Source of the DNA: Monosporascus cannonballus
Taxonomy: Eukaryota > Ascomycota > Sordariomycetes > Xylariales
Assembly (NCBI GenBank): GCA_004154925.1
Contig: QJNS01000247.1
Location: 49,503-113,502, forward strand
Direction: 5' to 3'
DNA length: 64,000 bases
Below, piece by piece: positions 11,640 through 25,148 of this stretch (within the stretch, counting starts at the first letter, position 1; every line of letters begins with the position of its first letter). The position numbers were made by a program, and so were the translations under genes. The notes below the pieces were generated by a model. That model searched no databases and was not told the DNA's origin. It saw only the letters and a list, made by a program, of their open reading frames with translations.

Positions 11640-13140
11640 GTTTTAAAAGGAAAGGAAAAAAAACTTATTATGGAAGAAAAATTGGACCTTTTGGTATAAG
11701 AAGTCAAAGGCCTAAAGAAAGAGAATGTTCGACTTGCTAAAGAAAAGAAACCGGTTTTTCCTCAGTTTGGCTCAGCCAGAGGACGAAACCAAGGAAGTGG
11801 TTTTCGACCACTTTTATTCGGAACAGAATAAACTCCAGAAGGAATTTCGATTTTGTTATTATTCGGAGCAAACCAAATTCGCGAAAGAACTATTCCGCCT
11901 CCTACTTACCATGGAATGCCAAATATTAAGGGTTATAAGCCAAACCCCCTAAAACTTTATAATGGATCTAAGGACCCGGAAAAATTTTTGGTGTAGGCCA
12001 GGTTTTACCTTAAATTCTATAAGAATTCTTTGACCGAAAATTATCAAAAGGTAATGGCCATTTTATAATTACTTATTAGGAAAAAATTTTTATAATTCGA
12101 ACCTATTATAAAAAATTATTTAAAGAATTACACGAACGATTTTTCGGACATAACCAATTATATTTTTAGCAAATATATGTAACGAACCTGTCATACACCA
12201 CCTGGTGATATGAGCAGTATCCGAAAAGGGTCTTGATTTGCAGGTAACAATAGGACGAAGAATGATTCAGTGTGTTCGTTAAGGAGATTTCAAGGTACTC
12301 TTCTCTTAGTCAAAGAACGGTGCAGTTGCCTCTGGCTCAAGAGCTTAGATTGATAGCTAAGGAGCGAAACTAAGTAGGTGCTATTTACATGAGAGACCGA
12401 TTCATTATATATCCCAATTCCTAAAGTGAGTGTGTCGTGGATCTATGTGATCTATGTGATCTGGTCGTAGATCAATTAGATCACCTCAAAAGCCAAGCTT
12501 CCTTGTCCGGAGTTTAGCCATGACAGGTCCGCGCTAGGCCTTAAAGGTTGGTCTCCTCGAGACGGGAACCCCTGTTCCTGTAACAATATAACTATTTCGA
12601 AAAACGAATACAAACCTTGTTTAAAAATCCCGACAAAAAGCAAAACGTTATTAAGCAATTATATTTTCTTTATTAAATTAAGTTAGCCGCCGAATATATA
12701 ACGGAATTTAATCGCTTTACCGCCATTTCCAATTTATCGGAAAACGCGTTATTTTACCCTTATTATAACGGCTTAAAGCCCTTAGTTAAGAACGAGATAT
12801 ATAAGAAACTAAAAGTTAAATCTTTCCCGGAATACATTAATAAGGTTATTATTGCCGACCGACGCATTTTCGACCGATATCTCGAGAAAAAAAGGACTAA
12901 TAAGCGAAATAACGATAAAGGCTTTAATAGCCGAAATAAAAAAGATAAAGGCAAGCTTTAAAAAAAAGCAAATACCGTTTCGAAAAAGCCTAAGAAAAAT
13001 AAGTTTAAAATGGAATATTTTAATTATGGCAAAAAGGGATATTTTAAAAACAAATGTCACTTTTCTGCAAAAAGAAACTTTAAGAAAAAAGGAATTCCTT
13101 AACCCCAGAAAAAAATCAAAATAATTAAATAAAAAACCGA
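11640..13140 (+). pseudogene. Decayed gag of the outer chromovirus
   Basis: Purine-rich coding remnant interrupted by the solo LTR at 12178-12585. Near 13010-13060 a nucleocapsid zinc knuckle is still readable as (C to Y)-FNYGKKGYFKNKC, with a cysteine and the histidine replaced by tyrosine exactly as G-to-A and C-to-T RIP changes predict. Stops occur throughout. Any short open frames here are chance survivors. Confidence 0.75.
12178..12585 (-). mobile_element. Solo LTR inside gag of the outer element, 408 bp
   Basis: Begins TGTAACGAACCTG and ends CTGTAACA, flanked by a perfect 5 bp duplication ATATA (12173-12177 and 12586-12590). Its left ~230 bp matches the LTRs of the nested element; the right ~180 bp is unrelated to them. 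It lies in the opposite sense to its host. It is clearly more GC-rich and less RIP-mutated than the DNA around it, so it arrived later than much of the decay or escaped it. It includes a short repeat (CTATGTGAT twice, near 12441). No internal region remains, which fits LTR-LTR recombination. Confidence 0.9.
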
Positions 13141-15297
13141 TAATAAGGCAAAAAAGAAGGGAAAAAAATTAGTTCGATTTCCTCCTAACTAGAATTTATT
13201 ATTACTATAACTACTTAAATCAAAAATAATATTCCAAAATATAAGAATTATCTAGTTTATTAGAACTTGAAGGTTAAAGCTTACAAATATTACCTAAGAC
13301 AAACGGCTTTTAAAATAACTATAAAGCTAAGATGCTGCTGTTATTTTGACTTATCTTAATATAAGATGCATAATAAGGACGGTCAGTTCCGATCCGACGT
13401 TAATAACTATGAACGGTTATTTCCAAAACTTTATAAATTTTCAAAATGTTCGATGCATACTAAAAAACCCAAATCAATCCCTTACGACCTGCTGTATTTT
13501 ACTGCCTATTACCTCGACGATTGTTTCGTTTATTTTAAAGCTAAAGAAAATAATAATTTTTGGCCTAAATAGGACGAAAAAACATATACCGAACCAAATA
13601 ACGAATATAAATGTACAAAAACCCCCCGATGGCCAAAATACCCTAAGTTTTATTATTTACATTTTAATTCAAAACGGAATCGGAAGGCCATATTATAAGG
13701 ATATTTATATTATGCTCCGACGTTTTGCATTTAATATAAGTTCCTAAATATAAAAATACCTTTTTCGGAAATGTACTTTTTTAACCTTATAATTAAGAAA
13801 ATATAAAACTAAAGGATAAGCCAAAAAAAGATAATTATTTTCGGATGCTAATTAAGTAGAAAGAAATAATATAAATGCATAAATAACTATTATACTAAAT
13901 ACGCGGCTAAAAAGGCTCGAAAATAAAAACGCCTTTTCGTAAGTAAATTACGCCAATTAAAAAACGATAAAGGTTTTCGAAAATAAGGTATCGAAAAACC
14001 TTAATATACAAAACCTTATATAAGGTAATAAAAAGGCTACGCAGCCAAATAAAGATTTCTTTTCGGTATAAAAACAAAATATTTAAAGTTATGATTAATT
14101 TAAAAGCCGAAAGCAATTTTATTGTCCTTAAAATGGCAGAAAAATATTAAATTCCCTGGAAATATAAATTAAAATTTTATAAGTTACGTAGAGTGGACGG
14201 AAGTTTATTTACGTACGAAAACGGATATTACTGAATATTGCCGACATTTCCGGGTACGACATTATTTTGGGAATACCGTAATTTAAATTTAGCAACTTAC
14301 ATATTAATTAGAAAAACCAAATATTTTTATAAGAACAGAAATAAAAACTACTTAAAGAAAATAACCAAAAAATCTGCTATATTATTAAAAAAGTCCAAAT
14401 TGCAAATTAATCCTTTATAGTATTACTTGAGTATCGACGATTTAAAAAACTGTTTAAAGATAAAAAAAATTACGAACTGTTATTTTATAATTAATAGGAT
14501 TACAGAATACTTATTAAAAAAGGGCACTATCTTAAATTTTACAAAATTTACCATATAAATCCTAACAAATTAAAGGCTTTATGGAAAAACATCTAACTTA
14601 ACTTAAAAAAAGATATATCTAACCTTTTAATTTTCCCGTTAAATATCCCGTCCTTATGGTACTAAAAATTAAAAATAAAAAACAAAAAATTAATAAAAAC
14701 GGAAATCTGGTTTTTAAAAAAATAATCGACTACAAATAATTAAATAATATTACGATCAAAAATGGATATCCTTTAACCTTTATAAATACGTTAAAGGAAA
14801 ACATTAATAAAGCAAAATAATTTATTACATTTAATTTTCGAAACGGTTATTATCGTATTAAAATGGCCAAAGGAGAAAAATGAAAAACGGTATTTAAAAT
14901 AATATATAAACTTTACGAATACAAAATAATATCTATGGGATTTATTAATGCCCCCGCCAGTTTTTAACGCCTGGTCATAATTACGTTTAGAAAATTTCTG
15001 AACAAATTTATGTTCGTTTATCTTAACGATATTCTTATTTATTCCGAAACTTTAAAAAAGCATAAAAAATAAGTCGCCTAAGTGCTTTAAACGTTAAACG
15101 AAACGAATATCCGAATTAACTTAGCTAAAAGTGTATGGTATACGTAGAAACTAAATTTTCTGGGATATACTTTCACTTTTGGCCAAATTTAAATTTAACG
15201 CTTTAAGATAAAAATAATTAAGGATTGGCCCATCCTTAATAAGGCGACCGTTACAAATATCCGGTAAATCTTAAGATTTACGGATTACGTATGCGGC

Positions 15298-15697
15298 TGT
15301 AACGAACCTGTCATATATCTACTTGGAGGTATGAGCAGTATCCGAAAAGGGTCTTGATTTGCAGGTAATAATAAGGCAAAGAATGATCCAGTATATTCAT
15401 TAAGAAGATTTTAAGGTACTTTTTTCTTAATTAAAAAACGGTATTATTACCTTTAGCTAAAAGCTTAAATTAATAGCTAAGGAACGAAACTAAGTAAGTG
15501 CTATTTATATAAAAGATTCGTACCTATTATACTTTTCCCGTTTTTCATAATTTTCGTATTGTTTTTGTTTATTTTCTGGAATATTTTTAGATAATCTCTG
15601 TCGTTTCCGCAAAAACCATTTAATGGGGCCGAAATTTATCCACCCGACCTAGGTCCTGGGCCTTTTTTCTGGCCGGGGGTTTTCTTAATCTGTAATA
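15298..15697 (-). repeat. 3' LTR (element sense) of the nested chromovirus
   Basis: 400 bp, starts TGTAACGAACCTG on the plus strand. Shorter than its partner by about 20 bp because of an indel near 15570. Less RIP-mutated at its left half than the partner LTR. Confidence 0.85.
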
Positions 15698-16349
15698 TTA
15701 TTTTCCTTTTTTTAAGATTTTTGTCCCAAAAATAAATAAGTTAGTTTCCTTATTTATTAATTAGTTTTTCTTATATTTTTTAAAAATTTTAATTAATTTA
15801 TTATTATATTAAATCTTTTACGAAAACGGCTTAAAACTTTTATTAATAACCGGAAAAATTTAATATCGTCTATTACCAACTTTAAATATTTAATTATACC
15901 GTATAAACGTTATAAAAATTTGGGTTTAAAATGTAAAATAATTAAAGGAAAAAAAAATATTAATTTTGTTATAAGGCGAATATTCCATATGGTAAAAACA
16001 ATATTTTTTTGGAATTGCTTTAAAATATTTGGTTTAAAAAGGTTTGGATTAACCGTAAAAAAAGGGCTACGGAAAAGGTTTTGTTAAATTTGTAACGGTT
16101 ACAGGCCGAAGTTATTATTAAGTTAATAAGGCTTAATCGTTAATAGGATTTTTTTAGCGCTAAAAAGTTAAAATAATTCGTTATAGGTTTTATTTTTTGG
16201 ACGAATTAAAAAAAAAGGAAAAATTAAATAGAAAAAAAGAACGTTTAAATTAAAAATAAACGTAATTTATTTTTGATTTTAATTTTTTCGATTAGAACGC
16301 CGCAGGATTTGATTTAGGGTTTGGACTTTTATTATTTATAACCTTAGCC

Positions 16350-19300
16350 GCGCTGGAAATGGTCGGTCAGGATTCTGGCGGTAGAACGTCTTAACCAGGT
16401 TTATCGCATTTGTTAAGTAATTAAATGGTTTTTACGTATTTTTTTTATATAAGTATTTTTCTTATTTAATTAAGTACTGGATTTTATTTTTAATTATTCT
16501 GGAATTTAATATTTGATTAATTTCGTATTTGTTAAAAAAATTTTCGAATTTTAAATCTATTTTTAACAGAGGGTTTTTAAATATTAATTTAAGTAAAAAA
16601 ATGTAAAAAATAGGGTGTATTTTTATGTTCTTAAATAGCGATAGGCGGTAATTAATTTTGGAAATAATTTTATTAATTTTAAAAGGTTTAAATTTTTTAA
16701 AGTTAAATTTATTATTAGGTTTTTTTTGTTTTAATTTCTAAAATATTCGAATTTACGTTTTATTTTTGGCGTAATAGGTAAATTTTATCTTTTTTCGTTA
16801 AAATTAATTTTTTAATTTTTTTATTATAATACTGAGTTATTTGTCGTTAAAAGAATTACAATTTATTCCGAAAACGGGCCTGGATTATTTTAATTTTTGT
16901 AATTAATATTTTTGCTTTTAAGGTAATCGTAATACTTTTGGTATTTTATTAAATAATTATTTAAATCGTTTTATTTTTGCGTTATATCCGTATATAACTA
17001 TATAAAGAAATATATTTATATCTTTATTAATAAATATATTATAAGCAATTCATATTAATAATGAAAATTTTATTTAATTATTTTGCTAATAATTAACGTA
17101 ATTTTATAAATATTATTTTAAGATTTAATTTAATTTTTTGGTTTAATTATTTATTTAGGGATAATATGTTATTAAAAATTTAAATTTAATATTAATTTAT
17201 TTAAAAAAATTAATGCCGAAATTTAAAGTAAATAACGTATTTCGGTTTAAAACGATTTTTTAAATATTTTATATTTATTAAAGTATTATTTAATAAAGGC
17301 GTAAGTTAATTATTTTGCCGTTATATTTTTTTAAAAAAATAAAAAATACTTATATTTAGTAAATTTATTAATAATTACTTATATTCCGTCGTATTTAATT
17401 TTAATAATTAGGTTTTTAAATAAAGGTAAATTAATAATAAAATTTTAAATTATAATATTTTATACTTTATTAAAAATATCGGTAAGTTATAATAGCTTAT
17501 AAGGCTTATGGCATATTATCTTAATTTTATTATAAACGTTATAATTTTTGATAATTATTTTAATTATACGGCGTAATTTAAGGAAATCGTATTTTTCTTA
17601 TAGCTATCGGGTGATTTTAAAGATTTTTTTAATATTTATATAATAAGTTTTTATGGAATTTTTTTACGAATTATTTTTGTTAATTTTTAGAAATATAAAT
17701 TTTGCCATAATATAATAATTAATTTTTAAATTATCTTTTTAATTACTGGATTTTTTTTATTTTTTTATATTATAAAAATTTTAGAACCATATTAAAAGTT
17801 CGGTAATTGGTTTTTTTATTATTTTATATAAATATATAGTTTTATCCTTATTATATTATAATATTTATATGTTTTTTTTGGGAATTTTGAAATCGTAATT
17901 TTTTTTGCGATTAAAAATATTTGTTTAAATATTTTTTTTCTTTTAATATAATATATTTTAATGTTAAATTTGAATAAAAAAAATTATTATTTTTTATGTT
18001 ATTTATTTAGTTTTTGGACTTTTATAAATCGTATAAGATTTTTATAATTAAAATAAATATCGAAAGGTTTTTTTATTCCGTTAAAAAAAGTTTTTATTTT
18101 TTTAAAAATATTAATAATTATTAATAACTTTTTGTTATAAATCTGGTATTTAAATTTTATATTTCGGAATACTTTAAAGTAATATGTTACTAGGTATTAT
18201 TTGTTATTATTTTTTTATTATTTCAAAATTACGCCCAGGGTATATTTTAAGGTATCCGTCTTTAGGCGTTTTTTTTATCTGGATTAGGTATTTTTACGAT
18301 AAATCCATTAGTAATTATTTTTTTTAATTTTCGGAATATTTTTTTTATTTTTTCTGAAAATTCGAATTTTTTTCTAATATATTCCTTAGTAATAAATTTC
18401 GTTAAATGTTTAATTATATTTTTATATTCCTTAATTAGGTTATATATATAACCCGTAAATCTTAAGATTTATCGGATATTTATAACGGTTGCCTTATTAA
18501 GAATAAATTAATTTTTAATTATTTTTAACTTAAAACGTTAAATTTAAATTTGGTTAAATATAAAAATAAATCCCAGAAAATCTAGTTTTTAGGTATATTA
18601 TATGTTTTTGGCAAAGTTAATTCGAATATTAATTTCGTCCAAAATTTTAAATATTTAAATAATATATTTTTGATGTTTTTTTAAAGTTTCGGAATAAATA
18701 AAAATATCGTTAAGATAAACAAATACAAATTTATCTAAAAATTATCGGAAAATAATTATTATTAAGTTTTGGAAATTGGCGGAAATATTAATAAGTTTTA
18801 TAAGCATTACTTTATATTCGTAAAATCCATATATTATCCTAAATGCCGTTTTTTATTTTTCCTTTTTGGCCATTTTAATACGGTAATAATTATTACGAAA
18901 ATTAAGCGCTGTAAATTATTTAACTTTGTTAACATTTTTCTTTAAGATATTTATAAAAATTAAAGGATATTTATTTTTAATCGTAATATTATTTAATTAT
19001 TTATAATCGATTATTTTTCGATAAATAGGGTTTCCGTTTTTATTAATTTTTTATTTGTTATCCTTAGTTTTTGGTATTATAAGGATTAAATATCCGGCAG
19101 GGGAGTTAAAAAATTAAATATTTTTTTAAATCTAATTATATGTTTTTCCATAAAGTTTTTAACTTTTTTGAATTTATATGGTAAATCTTATAAAGCTCAG
19201 GATAATACCCTTTTTTAATAAGTATCCGGTAGTCCCATTGACCGTATGGCGATAATTCGTAATTTTCTTTATTTTTAAATAATTTCTTAAATCCTTAATA

Positions 19301-21680
19301 TTCTGGAGGTATCGTAAAGATCTAATTAGGAATCCGTACTTCCTTAATAATATAACAAATTTTTCGATTATCTTTTTCTGGTATTTTGTCCCAGAAGAAT
19401 ATCCGTTTTTTCTAATTAATCCACGGATTGCTGGAATAGAACCAGGGCATTCCCAGGATGATATCGTATCCAGAAATATCGGCGATGTCCAGCGAAATGT
19501 ACTTTTGGTATTTTTAAATTTGCACTAGGAATTTCTTTATTTTTCGAAAAACTTATCCGTTTTCATAAATAAATAAGCTGCCGTTTACCGTACGTAATTT
19601 ATAAAACTTTAATTTATATTTCTAGGGAATTTAATATCTTTCTGTTGTTATAAGGAAAATAAAATTACCTTTTATTCCGGAATTAATTATGGCCTTAAGT
19701 ATTTTATCTTTATATCAGAAAGGGATCTTAATTTGGTTATGCGTTTCTTTTGTTATTTTATATAAAATTTTATTAATTAAGGTTTTTTAATATCTTATTT
19801 TCGAAAGCCTCCGTAATTTTTTGGCTAATATAATTTAGTTATTAAAAAATGTTTTTATTTTCGGGTTTTTTTGGCGGCAAACTTAATGTAATGATTATTT
19901 ATATATTTATATTATTTCTTTCGGCTATGTTAATATTTATAAATAATAATTTTTTTTAATTTGTTTTTAGGTTTTAAGTTTTCCAAATTATAAAATTAAA
20001 AAAATAAATTTCCGAGGGAAATATTTTTATATTTAAGAACTTATATTAAATACAAAATATCAAAAAATAATATAAATATTTTTATAATATAACCTTTTAA
20101 TTTCGTTTTAATTTAAAGTATAAATAATAAAACCTAAAATATTCTATTTATCGGGAAATTTTAATATATTAATATTTATTATTTAGTTCGATAAATATTT
20201 CGTTATTTTATCCGGGCCAAAAATTATTATCTTTTTTAGCTTTAAAATAAATAAAATAATTATTTTGATAATAAGTAATAAAATATAAAAGGTCGTAAAG
20301 GTTTACCGATAATATTTTTTTATAAATAATATATTTTAAAGGTTTGCAAAATTTTAAAAATAATTATCCGTAACTGTTAATATTTGGTCAAAATTAACCG
20401 TCTTTTATATGTATTTTATATTTTTGGGAATTAAGGTAATATTAATATCTTAACTTTATAATTATCTTAAAAACCGTTTATTCTGGATAATATTTATAGG
20501 CCTTAATTTTAAAATCTTAGCAAATAAAATAATTTTCGTATTTTAAAATATTATTTTGGATTTGAATAATTATAGCAATAATGAATTCTGGCTGGAAAAA
20601 AATCGAGCTAATTTTTTTTCTTTTTTTTCTGCCTTATTGTTAATTTTTTGTTTAGCCGCTCTGGCTTTTTTTTGGGGTTAAGGAATTTTTCCCTTTTTGG
20701 AGTCCCTTTTAGCGGAGAAGCGATATTCGTTTTTGAAATGCCCCTTTTTGCCATAATTAAAACATTTTACTTTGGACTTGTTTTTCTTGGGCTCCTTTGA
20801 AACGGAACTCGTTTTCTTTTGAGGCTTGCCCTTATCCTTTTTGGTTTGGCTGCAAAAGCTTTTGTTATTACCTTATCTATCGGTCCTTTTCTTTTCGAGA
20901 TACCGATCAAAGGTTCGTTGGTTAACGATAATAACCTTATTTGTATATTTTGCAAAAGATCCAGTTTTTGGTTCCCTAAATATCTCGTCCTTAACCTGAG
21001 GTTTTAGGCCATTATAATAAGGATAAAATAATGCGTTTTTTAATAAGTTAAAAATAATTGCCAGGCGGTTAAACTTAGTAATATATTTAGATGTTAATTT
21101 AATCTGGTAAAAAAAGTGGAGCTGCTTAATAGCATCCTATTATTTATCAGGGTTACCAAATAAAGCGCGCATTTTTTTTAAAAGTTTTTATAATTACTAA
21201 AAATATAATTAATAAAATCCGAAAATTCTTTTAAGTATTTTTCGAAGTAATCCGTTAAAATAAATTTAAATTATTGGCATATTTATCCAATTAAAAGCTA
21301 AAAAATAATAATAATTTTTTAATAATTTTCCGTTAAAGAATTTTCATAAAATTTAAAGTAAAATCTGGCCTGGACTAAAAATCTATCAAGGTTTTTTAAT
21401 CCGTTATAAGGCTTAAAAAAATTAATTTATAACCTTTAACATCTGGCATTTTATAATAATTAAGGAAAAAAATAATTCCTTTTCGTATCCGGTTTATGCC
21501 GAATAATGGTAAAATTAAGGTTTTTATTTATGTTTATCTTAAGTCTAATAAAGAAAATCGGTAACCAGCTTTTTGGCTTCGCCCTTTAAAGGAGTTAAAT
21601 TATGGAAAAACTAATTTTTTTCCTTTTAATCATATATTCTTTTTTTTTAAATTCTGGATTTCTGCTTTTAAAATGTTTAA
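16350..21680 (-). pseudogene. Decayed gag-pol of the nested chromovirus
   Basis: Minus-strand coding remnant with gag to the right and the chromodomain to the left. Recognisable parts are the zinc knuckle, the reverse-transcriptase YLND block, a run of integrase-like sequence about 17-18 kb, and the chromodomain (QYLIK-stop-EKYLYKKNT). The plus strand here is T-rich whereas the host copy is A-rich, the mirror image expected for opposite coding strands. Saturated with stops. Confidence 0.8.
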
Positions 21681-21986
21681 TTTTTCTTTTATAAAGAACT
21701 TTTAACTTTTTGCCCTATATTTTTTTTCTTAACCTTTTTCTGTTTTAATTCCTAAATTTTAATAATATTTTAAAAAATCGGGAAAAATTATTATTAAGGC
21801 TAGGAAAATTTTTTTTTAAAATCGCATTATAAAAAAATTATATTATTAATTAATAACGGGAATTATATATATTATTTATCTTTTAAATATTATCTTATAT
21901 TATTATTTATATTAAATTCCAAAAAAATTTATATTTTAATTAAACGGTAAATTATTTGTTAGCTATTAATTAAAAAAGTATTAAAA

Positions 21987-22407
21987 TATAATAAATTTAT
22001 TATATATTTATTTAAAGGTATAAATAATATCCGAAAAAAATCTTAATTTGCAAATAATAATAAGGCGAAAAATAATTTAATATATTTATTAAAAAAATTT
22101 CAAAATATTCCTTTCTTAATTAAAAAATAATAATATTATTTTTGGTTAAAAATTTAAATTAATAATTAAGGAATAAAATTAAATAAATATTATTTATATA
22201 GGAAATTTGTACCTATTATACTTTTCCCGTTCTTTATAATTTTCGTATTATTTTTATTTGTCCTTTAAAGTATTTCCGGTGGTCTCTGGAATATCTCTAG
22301 ATGGTCTTTGTCGTTTCCACAGAGACCATTTAATGGGGCCGAAATTTATCCACCCAACCTGGGTCCTGGGCCTTTTTTCTGGCCGGGGGTCTTCTTAATC
22401 CGTAACA
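21987..22407 (-). repeat. 5' LTR (element sense) of the nested chromovirus
   Basis: 421 bp. The first ~220 bp are heavily decayed (TATAATAAATTTAT against TGTAACGAACCTGT in the partner), while the last ~130 bp are nearly identical to the partner, including a GC-rich block with GGGCCTTTTTTCTGGCCGGG. Confidence 0.85.
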
Positions 22408-25148
22408 GCGACTTAATTAAGGGATACAGAAATATAATTAAGTTATTAACGAAACTTATTACCAAAGAATATGTGAGAAAAAAATTTGAACTCTCAGAAA
22501 AAGCGAAAAAAGCATTTTAAACCCTAAAAAATATAATTACCAGCGAATCTATAATAAGATTACCTAACGCCGACAAAAAGAAACGCCTAAAAACAGATGC
22601 TTTAAACTATATATTAAGTATTATCTTAAAATAACTAAAAAATAACGGCAAATAATACCTAATAATATATTATTTAAAGGTATTCCGAAATATGAAATTA
22701 AAATATCCAATTTACGATAAAAAATTATTGGCAATTATTAACGTTTTCAAAAAATAAGAACGTTTTTTTAACAAAATACGAAAACTTTTTAATATTTATT
22801 TCGATTACAAAAATTTTACCCGATTTATGAAGGCATAAAAATTAAACAAAAAACATAAAATTTGGATAATTTTTCAGGCAAAATTCAACTTTAAAATATA
22901 TTATATCAAAGGAAAAAAAAATATCCAGACGGATATTTTCAGTCGCAAAAGAAATTACGATTCCAAAGTTCTCAAAAAAATATACAAATATTACAATATA
23001 ACAAGAACGGCACCGTACAGTTGTATAAAATAATGAAAAAACCAACTTCCGAATTTTTAACACGGTTCTAAAATTTCTATGATATAAAAAAACAAAAAGA
23101 AATTCAGCAGCTAAAAGGATAGCCAAAAAACCAGCTATTGTATCATAATAAAATCTATGTTCCAAAAGATTAATAAAAACAATTCGTAAAGAAATTTTAC
23201 GAAAACCTATTGTACGGATACCAAGAAATTTTCAAAACCACCAGATAACTATAAGAAAAATACGATTTTCCAGAATTACGCCAAATAATTAAAAAAGTAA
23301 TTAAAAATTGCAATATTTGCAATAAGGTTAAGGTAATACGTTATAAGCCTTACGGGCTGCTATAACTTACTAACATTCTTAATAAGGTATAAAACGCTAT
23401 AGCTTAGGACTTTATTATTAATTTATCTTTATTTAAAAACCTAGTTACTAAAATCGAATATAATAAGGTATAAGTAATCGTTAACAAATTCACCAAATAC
23501 GGGTACTTTTTACCTTTTAAAAAAAACGTAACGGTAAAATAATTAACTTACGCTTTTATTAAATATTACCTAAATAAATATGGAATATCAGAAAAAATTA
23601 TTTCCGATAAAAATATGTTTTTTATTTCAAAATTTAATATTAATTTCTTTAAATAAATCGATATTAAACTTAAGTTTTTAACAACATATTATCCTTAAAC
23701 GGATAAATAAATAAAACGACTTAATTAAAGCCTGGAATAATATTTTCGAAATTACGTTAATTATTAATAAAATAATTAAATAAAAATTTTACTATTAGTA
23801 CAGATTGCTTATAACATATTTATTAACGAGGACATAGGCGTATTTCCTTATATGGCGATATATGAGCACGATATAAAAGTAAAACGACCTAAATAACTAT
23901 TTAATAAAGTACCAAAAATTATTATAATTACCCCAAAAGCAAAAATATTAATAATAAAAATCAAAATAATTTAAGCCCGTTTCCAAAATTAATTGCAATT
24001 CTTTTAATAACGGATAACTTAATATTACAATAAGAAAAAAAATTAAAGGACCAATTTTAGCGAAAGGAAATAAGGTTTACTTATTACGCCAAAAACAAAA
24101 TGCAACTTCGAACATCTTACAAATCAAAACGAAAAAACCTAATAACAAATTCGATTTCAAAAAGTTTGGCCCGTTCAAAGTTGAAGAAATTATTTCCAAA
24201 ACTAATTACCGATTATTGCTACCCAAAAACATGAAAATACATCTTATTTTCCATGTTTTCTTGTTTAAATTAGTACCCAAAAACGCCCCGTTGGAAATAG
24301 ATCTGGAACTTGAAAAAAATTCCGACAAGTACGAAGTTGAACAAATATTAGATTTCAAAATAATTAACAACAAAGTTCAGTACCTAATTAAATAAAAAAA
24401 ATACTTACATAAAGAAAATACGTGGGAATTATTTAACTATTTAACAAATACGATAAACTTAGTTAAGACGTTTTACTGCCAGAATCCTGACCGACCGTTT
24501 TCAATACGGCTAAGGTCGCAGGCGATAACGGACCCCTATACAAATCCAACCCTGCGTCGTTCCAGTCGAAAAGGTAAAGGCCTCCGCTAAGATATCCGTT
24601 TCCAACGTAAGCCGTACTTACTTTTTTTTTACCCGACGACGTTCTTCCTCCATTTTTTTTGTTTTTTTAGTTCGTTTATACTTTTAAAACCCTTTTAAAT
24701 AAATAACATTCTTTTGGAATACAACTATTTCGATTAACGGTCCAAACGAATAATACGGTTAAATAACTCCTGGAGCTGTTAAACCGCCAAACGTTTTTTT
24801 CGTTTTATCCGCAGTTTTTCAGCCCGAATATTTTGTAAAAACGAAAGTGAAATATGATTTCCATTACAAATTTGGACGTTGGCCAACAAACAGTTCTGGC
24901 AGCTTTTCCGGCCCTTTAGCATTTTGCAAAAAAGTTTCTTTTCGAAATAATGTATGTACGGTATAATTTCAAAACCAAAATCAAAAATGACTTTAGCAAG
25001 GTCGCGACGATTCTCAGTGGAAGTTTTGGCGCGTTTTGAAGGTCTGCCTAATATGGTTAATAACGTTACAACATAAAGAAGATAAAAAGAAAGGAAATTA
25101 GTTTACCTGCTGATCTTTGGAATAAAGATCCTAAAAAAAAGGGAATAA

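Larger units (their letters stand above)
15298..22407 (-). mobile_element. Nested Ty3/Gypsy chromovirus, inverted, 7.1 kb
   Basis: A second full-length copy of the same family, inserted in the reverse transcriptase region of the outer element in opposite orientation. LTRs are 15298-15697 and 21987-22407. The target duplication is GCGGC (15293-15297) and GCGAC (22408-22412), the single difference being a RIP-type G/A change. On the minus strand the zinc knuckle (CFNYGKKGHFKNEY) lies at about 20.72-20.77 kb, the YLND reverse-transcriptase block at about 18.69-18.73 kb and the chromodomain at about 16.37-16.49 kb. The polypurine tract is on the minus strand next to 15698. All frames are disrupted. 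Confidence 0.9.
13350..24500 (+). pseudogene. Decayed pol with chromodomain, outer chromovirus
   Basis: Readable blocks in order: a reverse transcriptase segment with YYRIKMAKGEK then stop then KTVFK (14.84-14.90 kb), SMGFINAPASF (14.93-14.97 kb) and the active-site block VYLNDILIYSE (about 15.01-15.05 kb; the family has YLDD, so one catalytic Asp is now Asn). The frame is cut at 15297 by the nested element and resumes at 22413 (LIKGY). RNase H starts near 22590 (LKTDA). The integrase zinc finger (CNIC) is near 23320 and the core near 23.4-23.7 kb. A C-terminal chromodomain (YLIK-stop-KKYLHKENTWELF) spans about 24.37-24.44 kb. Many stops; non-functional. Confidence 0.85.
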
